Shown piece after piece: positions 42,105-51,481 of a DNA stretch of 64,000 nucleotides. This stretch comes from Paenibacillus sp. SYP-B4298 (GTDB lineage: Bacteria; Bacillota; Bacilli; Paenibacillales; Paenibacillaceae): contig NZ_CP115484.1 in the NCBI RefSeq assembly GCF_027627475.1, forward strand, positions 3,766,001 to 3,830,000, written 5' to 3'. A model generated the notes under the pieces. The model made no database searches and had not been told where the DNA came from. It saw only the letters and a program-made list of their open reading frames with translations. Within the stretch, counting starts at the first letter, position 1; each line of letters opens with the position of its first letter. Made by a program: the position numbers and the translations under genes.

Positions 42105-43532
42105 TTATAACTGCTGCTCCCAATAGCTGTTCAGAATGCGCAGGAATACATTGGGGAAGGCCAGCTCATCCATGTCCTCCCTGCTAATCCAGCGGTAGCC
42201 GTCCGGCAACTGCTGCTGGCGCTCCTCCTGCAGCTCCTCGGCCTCTACTTCGGTCAATGTCCCTGCTGCAATCCCCGCAGCAGCCGTTAGCGCTTCGTCT
42301 GGGAGCCCAGAAGCCCTTCCAGTGTACACCCAGCTACCTGCGTCCTCCGTGCCTGGATACTCTCCGTCAAGCCGGTGCAGCGTATAGCTGGATGGCGCCT
42401 CGCTCGCCAGCATCTCACCGCGAGCGGTTACCTCATAGCTATGCTCAAGCCGTTGCCGTTCTTCCTCCTCCAGCACAAAGCCGAACTCACAGCGGAATAT
42501 ATCGAGCTTCCATATGATATGGCTGAACACATGCTCTGCCTCCATCCAGTGTGCCAGCGGCCTAGCAAGCAGCCGCGACTCCACCGCCAGCGCCAGTCCA
42601 AGCCGCTCCATCCGCAGCACCTCTTGCTCTGGCAGAGCACCCGTATGCTCCTGCGGACGATTCGTCCGCACCGTGCGCTTGCGGCCGCGAGCCGGCTTGC
42701 TCTCTGCACCCGCCGCTCCATCCAGCACATGGGGCAGCTCCCACATCCGTGCCAGCAGCCCGCTTTCGGGTCGCTGCCTGACGAGCACCTTGCCTGTCTG
42801 GCTGCCGCTCCCCTCCACGATCGCCGCCAGCCGTCGCTCCTCTCGCGGAGGCTTGGCCTTCGTCTTGATCGGCAGCACCAGCTCCTTGCCGGCAAGACGC
42901 CCCGCACAATGCTCCATAACCGGGCAGGTCAGGCAGCCTGGCGACTTGGGCGTGCAGACGAGTGCGCCCAGCTCCATGAGCGCCTGATTGAAGTCGCCCG
43001 CGTGACCGTCGGGAATGAGCGATACCGCCAGCTTCTCGAGCTGGATGCGCGTCTTGTTCTTCGCAATGTCATCCTCCAGGCAGAAGTATCGGGACAGCAC
43101 CCGCATCACATTGCCATCTACAGCAGGCTCTGCCCTATTGAACGCAATGCTCATAACAGCTCCGCGCGTATAAGGTCCGATCCCCTTGAGGCCAGCCACT
43201 GCCTCCGCATCATCCGGGATGACGCCGCCATAGCGCTCCACAACCTCCTGCGCTCCAGCCTGCAGATTGCGAGCACGCGAATAGTAGCCTAGTCCCTCCC
43301 AGCATTTGAGCACCTCTTCCTCAGGCGCCGCTGCCAGTGCAGCGACAGTCGGGAAGCGCGCCATGAACCGCTCATAATATGGAATGACAGTATCCACTCT
43401 CGTCTGCTGCAGCATAATCTCTGATACCCACACCCGATAGGGGTCACGGTTTTGCCGCCATGGCAGCGTGCGCTTGTAGATATGAAACCAGGACAGCAGC
43501 TCCTTGCTAAAAAATTTTTTGGCATCCATCAT
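42105..43532 (-). CDS. mutY: A/G-specific adenine glycosylase
   Basis: Base-excision repair enzyme of 475 residues removing adenine opposite 8-oxoguanine. The catalytic Glu lies in SEIMLQQTRVD. The helix-hairpin-helix region is GLKGIGPYTRGAVMS, and the catalytic Asp is in AVDGNVMRVLSR. The [4Fe-4S] cluster is in CTPKSPGCLTCPVMEHC. The C-terminal NUDIX-like lesion-recognition domain follows. The protein is about 100 residues longer than common MutY. The extra length includes an Arg-rich insert (PARGRKRTVRTNRPQEHTG) and a Gly/Ala-Glu segment near the C-terminus. AAGGGA lies seven bases before the ATG. Confidence 0.94.
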   Translation of the reverse strand: MMDAKKFFSKELLSWFHIYKRTLPWRQNRDPYRVWVSEIMLQQTRVDTVIPYYERFMARFPTVAALAAAPEEEVLKCWEGLGYYSRARNLQAGAQEVVERYGGVIPDDAEAVAGLKGIGPYTRGAVMSIAFNRAEPAVDGNVMRVLSRYFCLEDDIAKNKTRIQLEKLAVSLIPDGHAGDFNQALMELGALVCTPKSPGCLTCPVMEHCAGRLAGKELVLPIKTKAKPPREERRLAAIVEGSGSQTGKVLVRQRPESGLLARMWELPHVLDGAAGAESKPARGRKRTVRTNRPQEHTGALPEQEVLRMERLGLALAVESRLLARPLAHWMEAEHVFSHIIWKLDIFRCEFGFVLEEEERQRLEHSYEVTARGEMLASEAPSSYTLHRLDGEYPGTEDAGSWVYTGRASGLPDEALTAAAGIAAGTLTEVEAEELQEERQQQLPDGYRWISREDMDELAFPNVFLRILNSYWEQQL

Positions 43533-43573
43533 ACAACATTCCCTTTATTGTGATTGACACGTTCAGACCATCT

Positions 43574-44407
43574 TTAATCGGTATTCTTTCTGTACAGCTT
43601 GCGGTAGCGGCTAGGTGTCAAGCCCGTCTGCTGCTTGAACAGACGGGACAGATAATGATTTTGCAAGCCTACCTGCTTGGCAATATCGGCAACCTGAACA
43701 TCCGAGTCCTTCAGCAATGCCTTGGCTCGCTCCAGTCGGCGATTATTAACATATTGGATCGGCGAAACACCTATATTGGCTCGAAAAAAATCAATAAAAT
43801 AATTCGGATGGAGACAAGCAATCCGTGCCAGCTCCTCGATATGAATTGACTGGTCAAGCTGAGCTTCAATGTAATCAAGCACCAGATTCAGTTGACCCGC
43901 CTCCGATCCATACCCCAGCTCATCCATGTTCATATCCGGGCTTTCCAGGTAGCAGGCCAGCAGTTCTAGCAGAGCGCTTCTCACCCTCAGCATGTTGGGG
44001 ACTTTAGTCGATTGCTGAGCTTGAATCATTTTTTGAAACAGCTCGATCGCCTGGCCACTGTCCTGCAGCCGGACGCGATAGGGCATGTTCATCGTCTTAA
44101 AAAAAAGCTCGTTGCCCACAAAGCCGCGAAGGTTGCCGATAAATAGCTGCAGATCGCCTGTAGTAGAGACCGCTTTCTGTTGCATCCCGGCAGGCACAAG
44201 CATTAATTGTCCTGGTCTGATGACGTGGCTCACCTTATCCAGCACAATAGTCGCTTCCCCCTGTCCCACCAGAACAAAGCGGCAAAAATCAGGGCATCCC
44301 CAATCCTCCTCCCAGCCAGAAGAGGCTTGAATGCAGACAGCCGTTACATTGTCTACTTCAAACTGCTGGAATAAGCCCTTCATTATTTGTCTGTACGTTG
44401 TTGTCAT
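43574..44407 (-). CDS. AraC-family transcriptional regulator
   Basis: A 277-residue regulator with an N-terminal cupin effector domain (RFVLVGQGEATIVLDKV, then RPGQLMLVPAG) and a C-terminal double helix-turn-helix (IHIEELARIACLHPNYFIDF, and VADIAKQVGLQNHYLSRLFK). I chose ATG 44407, with GGGGAGG four bases upstream; the longer frame reads back into acpS. The effector and targets are unknown. It lies 64 bp after acpS and 41 bp before mutY on the same strand, so some read-through is possible. Confidence 0.9.
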   Translation of the reverse strand: MTTTYRQIMKGLFQQFEVDNVTAVCIQASSGWEEDWGCPDFCRFVLVGQGEATIVLDKVSHVIRPGQLMLVPAGMQQKAVSTTGDLQLFIGNLRGFVGNELFFKTMNMPYRVRLQDSGQAIELFQKMIQAQQSTKVPNMLRVRSALLELLACYLESPDMNMDELGYGSEAGQLNLVLDYIEAQLDQSIHIEELARIACLHPNYFIDFFRANIGVSPIQYVNNRRLERAKALLKDSDVQVADIAKQVGLQNHYLSRLFKQQTGLTPSRYRKLYRKNTD

Positions 44408-44471
44408 TGAGCCTCCCCATAACGAGTATTTGGTGTACTGCTCAGCCGGCATCGCCCTAAGCAACATGGGA

Positions 44472-44873
44472 TCAGTCGCGCTCCTGCCTTTGCTCCACAA
44501 TGGCGAAGGCAGAGGCCAGCGAACGTTCATGTGTAATGCTCACATGAAGACAGGTCGTCCGGGGCGAGAGTCCGAGCCGCTCCCATGCCCCTGCCGATAA
44601 TTGAATGCACGGTTTCCCTTTATCATCGGGCCATACTTCTATATCTGTAAAGCTAATTATTTTACCAATTCCGCAGCCCAGCGCCTTGGCCACCGCCTCC
44701 TTGGCGGCAAAGCGTCCGGCGACAAATTCTGCAAGCCGCCCCTCCTTGCTGCGCGCATGCTCACGTTCGCGAGCGGTAAGGATGCGTTCCAGAAAGCGCT
44801 GTGCCTTGGAGCCTGCCAATACGGATCGAAAACGATCCACCTCCGCCAAATCATGGCCGATCCCGCCAATCAC
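44472..44873 (-). CDS. acpS: Holo-[acyl-carrier-protein] synthase
   Basis: Phosphopantetheinyl transferase of 133 residues that activates acyl carrier protein for fatty-acid synthesis. Mg/CoA-binding motifs are GIGHDLAEVDRF and GRFAAKEAVAKALG, with the C-terminal HVSITHERSLASAFAIV. The start is GTG 44873, reading MIGGIGHD, with GGGGGAA six bases upstream. It is slightly longer than the E. coli enzyme. It follows the terminator of nadE. Confidence 0.95.
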   Translation of the reverse strand: MIGGIGHDLAEVDRFRSVLAGSKAQRFLERILTAREREHARSKEGRLAEFVAGRFAAKEAVAKALGCGIGKIISFTDIEVWPDDKGKPCIQLSAGAWERLGLSPRTTCLHVSITHERSLASAFAIVEQRQERD

Positions 44874-44957
44874 TCAAGCTTCCCCCATTCTTCCCACAGT
44901 GCATATAATTGCTGCGAAAGCTGCAACATCTTATTCCATCTTATTAGTAAATAAGAG

Positions 44958-44981
44958 AACCCCTGGGGGCTCCCAGAGGTT
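44958..44981 (-). terminator. Terminator of nadE
   Basis: AACCTCTGGG pairs with CCCAGGGGTT (one mismatch) around a 4-base loop on the leftward strand, followed by CTCTTATTT. It abuts the nadE stop codon. Confidence 0.65.
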
Positions 44982-45791
44982 TTAAATGCCTGGTATCGGC
45001 GCTCTCTTATGCTCAGTTCGCAAATAATGCTTCTCCAGCTTCTCACGAACGGCAGGAACAATCTCCTTCCCTTCGAGATAATCGCTGTTATCCTCGTAGC
45101 TGATACCCAGCTCATTCTCGTCGGTCTGACCTTCCCATAACCCGGCCGTAGGCGCCTTATACAGCACACTATCCGGCACCCCGAGGCGTGCAGCAAGCTG
45201 GCGCACCTGACGCTTGTTCAGTGAAGAGAGCGGCGTCACATCGACTGCGCCGTCGCCCCACTTCGTATAGAAGCCAGTGATCGCCTCCGAAGCATGGTCG
45301 GTTCCAACAACAATCAGATTATAGTCAAATGCAAGGGCATACTGCACAACCATCCGTGTACGGGCCTTCACATTGCCCTTGCCGCCACGGCTAATATGGC
45401 GCGGCGTTCCCAGCGTCTTGAAGCCATGCTCCACTTCCAGCACGATTTCAGTGACGGCATCCTCAATATTGGTTTCCACGACATGCTTCAGATCGAATGC
45501 CTTGGCAACAGCGTAGCTGTCATGAATGTCCTCCTGTGTGCCGTAAGGCTGGAACACACCCAACGTCATGTACTCCTTACCGGACTCCGCAGACAGCTCA
45601 TCGGTCGCCAGCTTGCACAAGCCGGCGGCAACTGCGCTATCGATTCCTCCGCTGATTGCAATGAGCAGGCCGGTCGCCCCCGCATCGCGCACGTAGCTCT
45701 TCAGGAAATCGACCCGTCTGCGAATCTCGTCATCCGCATCGATCTGCGGCTTCACACCAAGCCGCTTAATAATCTCTTGTTGTAAGCTCAT
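44982..45791 (-). CDS. nadE: NH3-dependent NAD+ synthetase
   Basis: Final step of NAD synthesis, 269 residues. The PP-loop SGGIDSAV, the adenylate-binding VVGTDHASEAITGFYTKWGDG, and the C-terminal KHYLRTEHKR are diagnostic. There is no glutaminase domain, so ammonia is the nitrogen donor. It starts ten bases after the bacilliredoxin gene, with AGAGG before the ATG, and ends in a terminator. The bacilliredoxin-nadE pair probably forms a two-gene operon with a redox theme. Confidence 0.96.
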   Translation of the reverse strand: MSLQQEIIKRLGVKPQIDADDEIRRRVDFLKSYVRDAGATGLLIAISGGIDSAVAAGLCKLATDELSAESGKEYMTLGVFQPYGTQEDIHDSYAVAKAFDLKHVVETNIEDAVTEIVLEVEHGFKTLGTPRHISRGGKGNVKARTRMVVQYALAFDYNLIVVGTDHASEAITGFYTKWGDGAVDVTPLSSLNKRQVRQLAARLGVPDSVLYKAPTAGLWEGQTDENELGISYEDNSDYLEGKEIVPAVREKLEKHYLRTEHKRAPIPGI

Positions 45792-45801
45792 AAGCGGCCT
45801 C

Positions 45802-46236
45802 TTAATTGCAGTAGCGATCGAAGGCCGCAGTCAAGTCCTCTGCAATCTCCGATGCCGAACGATTCTCAATCTGGTGACGTTCAATAAAGTGGACAAGCTG
45901 TCCATCCTTCATCAAGGCAATGGATGGCGACGAAGGCGGATATGGAGCAAAATACTCGCGCGCTTGCGCAGTCGCTTCCTTATCCTGCCCGGCGAACACA
46001 GTGAACAGATGATCCGGCTTATTCTCATGCTGCAGCGCAGCAGCAACGCCCGGACGGCATTGCCCAGCCGCACAGCCGCATACGGAATTGACGACCACTA
46101 ATGCTGTTCCTTCCGCCTGCGGAAGCTTCTGTTCTACCTCCTCGGCTGTGCGAAGCTCTGTAATTCCAAGACGTGTCAGCTCATCCCTCATCGGCTGAAC
46201 CATATCCAACATATATCGCTCAAAAGACATCGACAT
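45802..46236 (-). CDS. Bacilliredoxin, BrxA/BrxB family
   Basis: Thiol-disulfide protein of 144 residues that removes bacillithiol from oxidised proteins. The active site is the CGC motif in VVNSVCGCAAGQCRPG. The thioredoxin-like remainder includes YFAPYPPSSPSIALMKDG and VHFIERHQIE. ATG 46236 is preferred, with GGGAG eight bases upstream. BrxA and BrxB cannot be separated by eye. It is the first gene of the pair with nadE. Confidence 0.94.
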   Translation of the reverse strand: MSMSFERYMLDMVQPMRDELTRLGITELRTAEEVEQKLPQAEGTALVVVNSVCGCAAGQCRPGVAAALQHENKPDHLFTVFAGQDKEATAQAREYFAPYPPSSPSIALMKDGQLVHFIERHQIENRSASEIAEDLTAAFDRYCN

Positions 46237-46344
46237 ATCCCACACTCCCTGCTATAGTTTTAAAAATTTTCCACAAATATGGATTTTAAATCATTCTTAG
46301 ATTTTAATTATTATTATACTCTTCAACAAAGATGAAAGCAAAGC

Positions 46345-46374
46345 AAAAAACCGCCTGCCAGAATGGGCAAGCGG
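46345..46374 (-). terminator. Terminator of the 42-residue gene
   Basis: CCGCTTGCC pairs with GGCAGGCGG around a 6-base loop on the leftward strand, followed by six T. It lies ten bases after the small gene stop. Confidence 0.88.
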
Positions 46375-46384
46375 TCAGAGGATG

Positions 46385-46513
46385 CTACGTAGATGGACGG
46401 TTCGGTCCATCCAGCTTCTTGTCGAAGCCAGCCTGCTCCGGCTGTTTGCCGGCAGGGGCGGCCTTTTTCTCCTGAGCGAGCTCGTTAGGTCTGCCCGGAT
46501 TAGATGTACGCAA
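46385..46513 (-). CDS. Small hydrophilic protein, 42 residues, TTG start
   Basis: A short frame with strong translation and transcription signals. GGGAGG lies eight bases before TTG 46513, and an intrinsic terminator with six T follows ten bases after the stop. The product is Pro/Gly/Lys/Gln-rich without hydrophobic core (begins MRTSNPGRPNELAQEKKAA and ends DKKLDGPNRPST). That composition recalls small spore-associated proteins of Bacillales, but I cannot name a family. It lies 77 bases downstream of the sporulation-type kinase gene on the same strand, so it may be co-transcribed with it. Confidence 0.65.
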   Translation of the reverse strand: MRTSNPGRPNELAQEKKAAPAGKQPEQAGFDKKLDGPNRPST

Positions 46514-46590
46514 TTATATCGCCTCCCTTGCGCCTATTATGCGCCCTTGATGGGCAAGCTATGCTATTTGCTTTATCCCCTCCTTGCCAT

Positions 46591-48246
46591 TTAGGACACA
46601 TGGAAGGACACCGTAAATGTCGTGCCCTCTCCCTCCTGTGACGTCACATCAATCTGACCTTGATGACGCTCAACGATGCTCAGACATAATGGCAAGCCGA
46701 GCCCGGTTCCTCTCGTCTTCGTCGTGTAGAACGGCTCGAACAGCCGTTCCATCTTCTCCCGCGGAATGCCGCAGCCATTATCTGCCACCATCAGTTGCAC
46801 CATATTCGGACGAGTGCGGGTGCGAAGACTTAGCAATCCATCATTGCCCATCGCCTCCATGGCGTTGCGTGCCAGATTCAATATCAACTGCTTAATTTCC
46901 TTGTCATTCAGCTCCAGCAGCGGAAGCCGCTCATCCAGCTCCACCTCGATGGTCTGCCCTCGCAGATTAGCATCCGCCCAGAGCAATTGCACCAGTTCAT
47001 TCACAATATCATTAAGCGAGGTCTTCTCCTTATGGACGACCCGATTTTGTGCAAGAGATAGAAAATCACTAATAATCGCATTAGCCCGATCCAGCTCTTC
47101 CATTACGATGCGGAAATATTCCCGCTGATGCTCCGGGCTCCGCTCCTTCATCAATTGGATGAAGCCGCGGATGACCGCCATCGGGTTGCGAATTTCATGC
47201 GTAATGCTCGCCGCCATCTGACCAACAAGACTAAGCCGCTCCATCCGTCCAAACTCATCCCTTAACTGGGATATTTCCGTTATGTCATGTGACAGCAGCG
47301 TAGCGCCGATGATCTCCTGGCTTTGCAGATCGCGGACACTAAAGCCTGTAATTATGTATGTTCTACTGCCGATCTCCACGACTTGAGAGGCTGCCTCGCC
47401 GCCATCCAGCGCATTAGACAGCAGCTTGCCCGGAGGCTCCTCCAAAAAGGTATCGCTGAGCTGGGCAATCGGCTGGCTGATCAGTTCCGACGGCTCCCTG
47501 GCATTCCGATTCCCACTCACAGCCTCCAATGCCAGATCATTCAGATGAGTCACGATGCCCCTGGCATCGACGATGACGACTCCCATTGGAATCATGTCAA
47601 TAAACTGTTGAAGCTTCTGCACCTCATTACGGTAATTGGTAGACATATGCCGCAATTGATACTGCAACTGCTGCTTCTCTATCACACTCTCGATCAAACC
47701 GACCGAAATCCATATCAGCAGCAGGAATCCGATACAGGATAGCAGCAGCAGCCCAATATACTGATCATCCCTAACTATCCCGCTCTGCACAACCTTGATG
47801 GAGTGCAGCCCCTGATAGATGATTAGCAGGACACTCCCAAGAGCCGTAACCAGCTTGAGCTTGTCCGCCTTTTCCTTATACTTAAACCTGGGGGTCGCGA
47901 TCAGGATCAATGGGGTAGCTACAAACAACATGCCGATAAATCGCAAATAATCCCAATAATCAGAAATCAGTACTGCCAAAACTGCGAGGTTGGAGACTGT
48001 GATCGCCACCGCCACCGGAAACCCGCCGTACAGGGCACCCAATAGCAAAGGTACCATATGAAAGCCTGTATGATACTCCTCAATGTCTTCCACGGAAACG
48101 AGCATACCCAGCAGCATGGCGACCAGACAGAACCCGCCTAGAAACATCGGAATGCCTCTCGACCTTTCCAGCCGATTGAACCACATTTGGAAAATGAAAA
48201 CCGGCATTAACGCGATCATCACCTGCAACAGTACATCCTTCCACAC
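46591..48246 (-). CDS. Orphan sensor histidine kinase, KinB-like
   Basis: A 551-residue kinase. The N-terminal 180 residues hold about six membrane helices in the 5TM-LYT style, followed by a PAS domain (QQFIDMIPMGVVIVDARG). HisKA comes next with the phospho-His in AASITHEIRNPMAVIRGF, then the ATPase (NLARNAMEAMG, ADNGCGIP, TTKTRGTGLGL). The H-box is of the sporulation-kinase type (KinA-E), and no response regulator is adjacent. Feeding the Spo0F-Spo0A phosphorelay is therefore likely but inferred. I chose GTG 48246, 11-13 bases after AAGGAGGAG; a TTG eight codons earlier lies over the ribosome site. Confidence 0.88.
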   Translation of the reverse strand: MWKDVLLQVMIALMPVFIFQMWFNRLERSRGIPMFLGGFCLVAMLLGMLVSVEDIEEYHTGFHMVPLLLGALYGGFPVAVAITVSNLAVLAVLISDYWDYLRFIGMLFVATPLILIATPRFKYKEKADKLKLVTALGSVLLIIYQGLHSIKVVQSGIVRDDQYIGLLLLSCIGFLLLIWISVGLIESVIEKQQLQYQLRHMSTNYRNEVQKLQQFIDMIPMGVVIVDARGIVTHLNDLALEAVSGNRNAREPSELISQPIAQLSDTFLEEPPGKLLSNALDGGEAASQVVEIGSRTYIITGFSVRDLQSQEIIGATLLSHDITEISQLRDEFGRMERLSLVGQMAASITHEIRNPMAVIRGFIQLMKERSPEHQREYFRIVMEELDRANAIISDFLSLAQNRVVHKEKTSLNDIVNELVQLLWADANLRGQTIEVELDERLPLLELNDKEIKQLILNLARNAMEAMGNDGLLSLRTRTRPNMVQLMVADNGCGIPREKMERLFEPFYTTKTRGTGLGLPLCLSIVERHQGQIDVTSQEGEGTTFTVSFHVS

Positions 48247-48466
48247 GAAATAACGGTCTCCTCCTTTCAATTTGTAAAATCCTGCTAATACCGATTAAAG
48301 CATACGTAACGATATTTGACAATAATCGAAGCGTCGAGCGTTATCCGTTCTCATTTTATATAACCATGCCGCCCCGTGTCAGAATGTGTAGAAATGTGTT
48401 GCCAGCATAGCCTCTGCACAAGAAGAAGGCGGCACCGCCGTCATCCAGCAGCCCGCCTCTGCAGCC

Positions 48467-49294
48467 TTACTGTTCTGCCACTTGATCCAGCCATTTCAGC
48501 AACGCGCCGAAGAGCTCCTCCTTGCGTTCGGAATGGTGGAGCTCATGCTGCGGGCAAGCAACGGAGATGAAGGTACAGCCCGGAGCCGTCTGTGCCATCA
48601 TGTGGCTAGCCGCATGCGAGGTAATATAATCTTGATTCCCATGGACCAATAACAGCGGCACTTGAAGCTGCGCGGCATGGCGCAGCATCCATTCGCCCTC
48701 CTGATACAGCGAGAAGAACATGCGCGCCGAGATGCGATCATGTGACAGCTCATCCGCCATAATATTCTCCTTCAGACCTTGCGCGCGCGCTACCTCCCGC
48801 AGCCCTGTCGACAAGGAGAAGGAGGGCCACATCCGTGACATCAGCCCGCCCGCCCACAGCTTGGGAGCCGGCGGCTCGAATGCCAGACGCAGCCAAGGAC
48901 TGGTCAATATTACCCCTGCAATCGCCGGCTGGCGCCTCAGTGCACAACTGAGTGCTACGTTTCCTCCCATGCTATGACCATACAAGAAGCGAGGTACATG
49001 AGGCTGCTGCTCCTCCGCCAGCTTGACCAGCGCCACAGCATCCTCTGTAAGCAGTGACACCTCGGCATGGCCGCGCTTGCCACCCGATCGCCCATGCCCG
49101 CGCTGATCATGCGCCATCACCATCCAGCCCGCCGCTGTCAATACCTCGGCAACACCATGGTAGCGCCCGCTATGCTCGCCCATACCATGTACGAGGCAGA
49201 CGACTCCGCGTATGTCTATGCCCTGCGGCAGCCATTGCTGCGCATAGAGCCGCTGCCCGTCTGCCGTTGCCAGCTCCAACTCCTGATGCTGCAT
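48467..49294 (-). CDS. Alpha/beta hydrolase, lysophospholipase/monoacylglycerol lipase-like
   Basis: A 275-residue cytosolic hydrolase of the PldB class. The HGMGEHSGRY oxyanion segment, the nucleophile elbow LYGHSMGGNVA, the acid in VHGNQDYITS and the His in QHELHHSE are all visible. The preference for monoacylglycerols or lysophospholipids is known for relatives, not shown here. GGAGGTGAG lies upstream of the ATG. It begins seven bases after the HAD gene stop and is probably co-transcribed with it. Confidence 0.9.
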   Translation of the reverse strand: MQHQELELATADGQRLYAQQWLPQGIDIRGVVCLVHGMGEHSGRYHGVAEVLTAAGWMVMAHDQRGHGRSGGKRGHAEVSLLTEDAVALVKLAEEQQPHVPRFLYGHSMGGNVALSCALRRQPAIAGVILTSPWLRLAFEPPAPKLWAGGLMSRMWPSFSLSTGLREVARAQGLKENIMADELSHDRISARMFFSLYQEGEWMLRHAAQLQVPLLLVHGNQDYITSHAASHMMAQTAPGCTFISVACPQHELHHSERKEELFGALLKWLDQVAEQ

Positions 49295-49301
49295 CTGCAG
49301 C

Positions 49302-50024
49302 TCACCTCCAACGTTCCTTCATGTAGCTCTCCAGCTCATCAAGACCGCGAATGACCGCCTCTGGCGTCACCTCGGCTGGCGGCAGCTCCTTGCCCCCGCG
49401 GTTAAACCAGATCGCCCGCATGCCGGCTGCGATCGGGCCAGCCACATCATTTTGCCAGGAATCCCCGACGAACAACACTTGATCTGGCTCACACGCCATT
49501 GAAGCCGCTGCATGCAGATAAGCTTCGCGCGCTGGCTTGGCTAATCCCATCTCCTCAGAGGTAAACACATTGTCCTCCGTGAACAGCGTTCCCAGCCCCA
49601 TCCGATACAGCTTATCGTGCTGATCCCGGAACGTGCCATTCGTCAGAATCGCCAGGCTCCACTGCTTGCTCCACTGCTGCAGCCGCTCCACTAGATGGGG
49701 GTCATGAGGAATATATGCAGCACGGACTGTCCGAAACCACTGCTCGAACGCATCCGATTCCTCCGCGCCAACCGACAGACCGAATTCCCCCAGCGTTTTG
49801 ACGAATCTCATCAGCCGGAATTCCTTGCCGTTAATGGTGCCATCCATCCACAGCTCATGAAGCTCCTGGTCGTACTTCATAAAGACAGGAAACAGCCGTT
49901 CCATCCCGATGTCCTTCGTAAGAGGAAAGGATGCGAACGCTTCATACATGCTCTTGCCCCAATAATCGTCCATATGCAACAACGTATCGTCCAGATCAAA
50001 CAACAGCAATTTCACTTCATTCAT
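49302..50024 (-). CDS. HAD-family hydrolase
   Basis: A 240-residue phosphatase of the haloacid dehalogenase superfamily, YjjG/nucleotidase-like. Motif I is LLLFDLDDTLLHMDD, motif II ILTNGTF, and motifs III/IV KPAREAY and FVGDSWQNDVAGP. The helical cap (about 20-95) follows motif I. The substrate is unknown; small phosphoesters such as nucleotides are typical. GGTGAGGG lies upstream of the ATG. It forms a two-gene unit with the downstream lipase-like gene. Confidence 0.9.
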   Translation of the reverse strand: MNEVKLLLFDLDDTLLHMDDYWGKSMYEAFASFPLTKDIGMERLFPVFMKYDQELHELWMDGTINGKEFRLMRFVKTLGEFGLSVGAEESDAFEQWFRTVRAAYIPHDPHLVERLQQWSKQWSLAILTNGTFRDQHDKLYRMGLGTLFTEDNVFTSEEMGLAKPAREAYLHAAASMACEPDQVLFVGDSWQNDVAGPIAAGMRAIWFNRGGKELPPAEVTPEAVIRGLDELESYMKERWR

Positions 50025-50198
50025 CGCTTGCCCTCACCTATGTCTAGATAGTTTAGTTCCGTCCCCCTAAGCCGCCGCGCATTGCTCAAGCAGGCGCAGC
50101 CAGCGAAGGGCCGCTCAACACGGTATACTTAACGTTTACCACGAATGCCAAGCGGTGTAAACTAAAAGAATGAAAATGTGAAAGGCATAGGGATAACC

Positions 50199-51470
50199 AT
50201 GAATTATGATGTCATCATTATCGGCGGCGGGCCTTCAGGACTGATGAGCGCGATCGCCGCCAGCGCGCAAGGCGCTAGGACGCTACTGCTCGACAAGGGC
50301 GACAAGCTGGGACGCAAGCTAGGCATATCAGGCGGAGGGCGGTGCAACGTCACGAACGCCAAGGAGCTGGATGAGCTGATTCGCCATATACCGGGCAATG
50401 GGCGGTTTCTGTACAGTTCGCTGGGTCAATTCGGGAATCGGGATATTATCGCTTTCTTTGAGGGACTGGGCATTAAGCTGAAGGAGGAGGATAATGGCCG
50501 GATGTTCCCTGTATCCGACAAGGCAAAGACGGTCGTCGACGCGCTCATCGGTCAGGTCAGGAAGCAGCAGGTCGACATCTGGGTGCGCTCACCGGTCGAG
50601 ATGGTGCTATACGATCAGGGGGCTGTGAAAGGCGTGCGGCTGAAATCCGGCCAGATTGTCCATAGCACATGCGTTGTTATCGCCTCCGGGGGCAAGTCGG
50701 TGCCGCAGACCGGCTCAACCGGAGATGGCTATCCGTGGGCAGAGCAGGCGGGTCACACCATCACAGAGCTGTTCCCAACAGAGGTACCGCTCACCTCGAA
50801 CGAGCCGTTCATACAGACCAAGGAGCTGCAGGGGCTGTCGCTGCGGGATGTGGAGCTGTCCGTCTGGAGCGCCAAGGGCAAGAAGATTGTCGGGCACCGT
50901 GGCGATATGCTGTTCACCCACTTCGGCCTGTCCGGGCCGATTGCTCTGCGTTGCAGCCAGTTCGTAGGGAAGGAATTGAAGAAGTCAGGGGAGAGGAACG
51001 TTATCGTCGCCATTGATCTGATGCCGGATTACAGCCGCGATGAGGTCGGGCAGGAAACACTGCGTATGATTCGGGAGGAACCGAAGAAGGCAGTGAAAAA
51101 TGTGCTCAAAAACGCGCTGCCCGAGCGTCTGGTTCCGTTGTTGCTGGCTCGCGCCGGACTGGACGAGCAGTTGACTTATGACAATGTACCGCGTGCGAAA
51201 TGGCAGGAGCTAGCAGGTCTGATCAAGCATTTCCCGGTGCGCGTCTATGGCACGCTGTCGATTGAGGATGCCTTTGTAACAGGGGGCGGCGTGAATCTGA
51301 AGGAGATTGATCCGAAGACGATGGCCTCCAGGCGAATGGACGGCTTGTACTTTTGCGGGGAGGTTCTGGACATTCACGGATATACCGGCGGCTACAATAT
51401 TACGGCTGCCTTCTCGACCGGCTACACAGCCGGGAGGAGCGCCGCGCTCCGCTCTGCCAACGCCCATTGA
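50199..51470 (+). CDS. BaiN/HI0933-family flavoprotein
   Basis: NAD(P)/FAD-dependent oxidoreductase of 423 residues. The FAD-binding GXGXXG is at the extreme N-terminus ([17 protein letters not shown]). The family segment [14 protein letters not shown] follows, then [20 protein letters not shown] and the C-terminal [19 protein letters not shown]. The family includes YtfP/HI0933 and the bile-acid enzyme BaiN; its physiological substrate in Bacilli is not known. ATG 50199 has AGGG six bases upstream and places the FAD motif correctly. The GTG at 50178 is less likely. Confidence 0.92.
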   Translation: MNYDVIIIGGGPSGLMSAIAASAQGARTLLLDKGDKLGRKLGISGGGRCNVTNAKELDELIRHIPGNGRFLYSSLGQFGNRDIIAFFEGLGIKLKEEDNGRMFPVSDKAKTVVDALIGQVRKQQVDIWVRSPVEMVLYDQGAVKGVRLKSGQIVHSTCVVIASGGKSVPQTGSTGDGYPWAEQAGHTITELFPTEVPLTSNEPFIQTKELQGLSLRDVELSVWSAKGKKIVGHRGDMLFTHFGLSGPIALRCSQFVGKELKKSGERNVIVAIDLMPDYSRDEVGQETLRMIREEPKKAVKNVLKNALPERLVPLLLARAGLDEQLTYDNVPRAKWQELAGLIKHFPVRVYGTLSIEDAFVTGGGVNLKEIDPKTMASRRMDGLYFCGEVLDIHGYTGGYNITAAFSTGYTAGRSAALRSANAH

Positions 51471-51481
51471 CAGTGACAAGG

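Noticed and set aside
42375-43292. Rightward open frame of 305 codons opposite mutY
   Set aside because: Arg/His/Leu-rich shadow translation; mutY on the other strand has all catalytic motifs.
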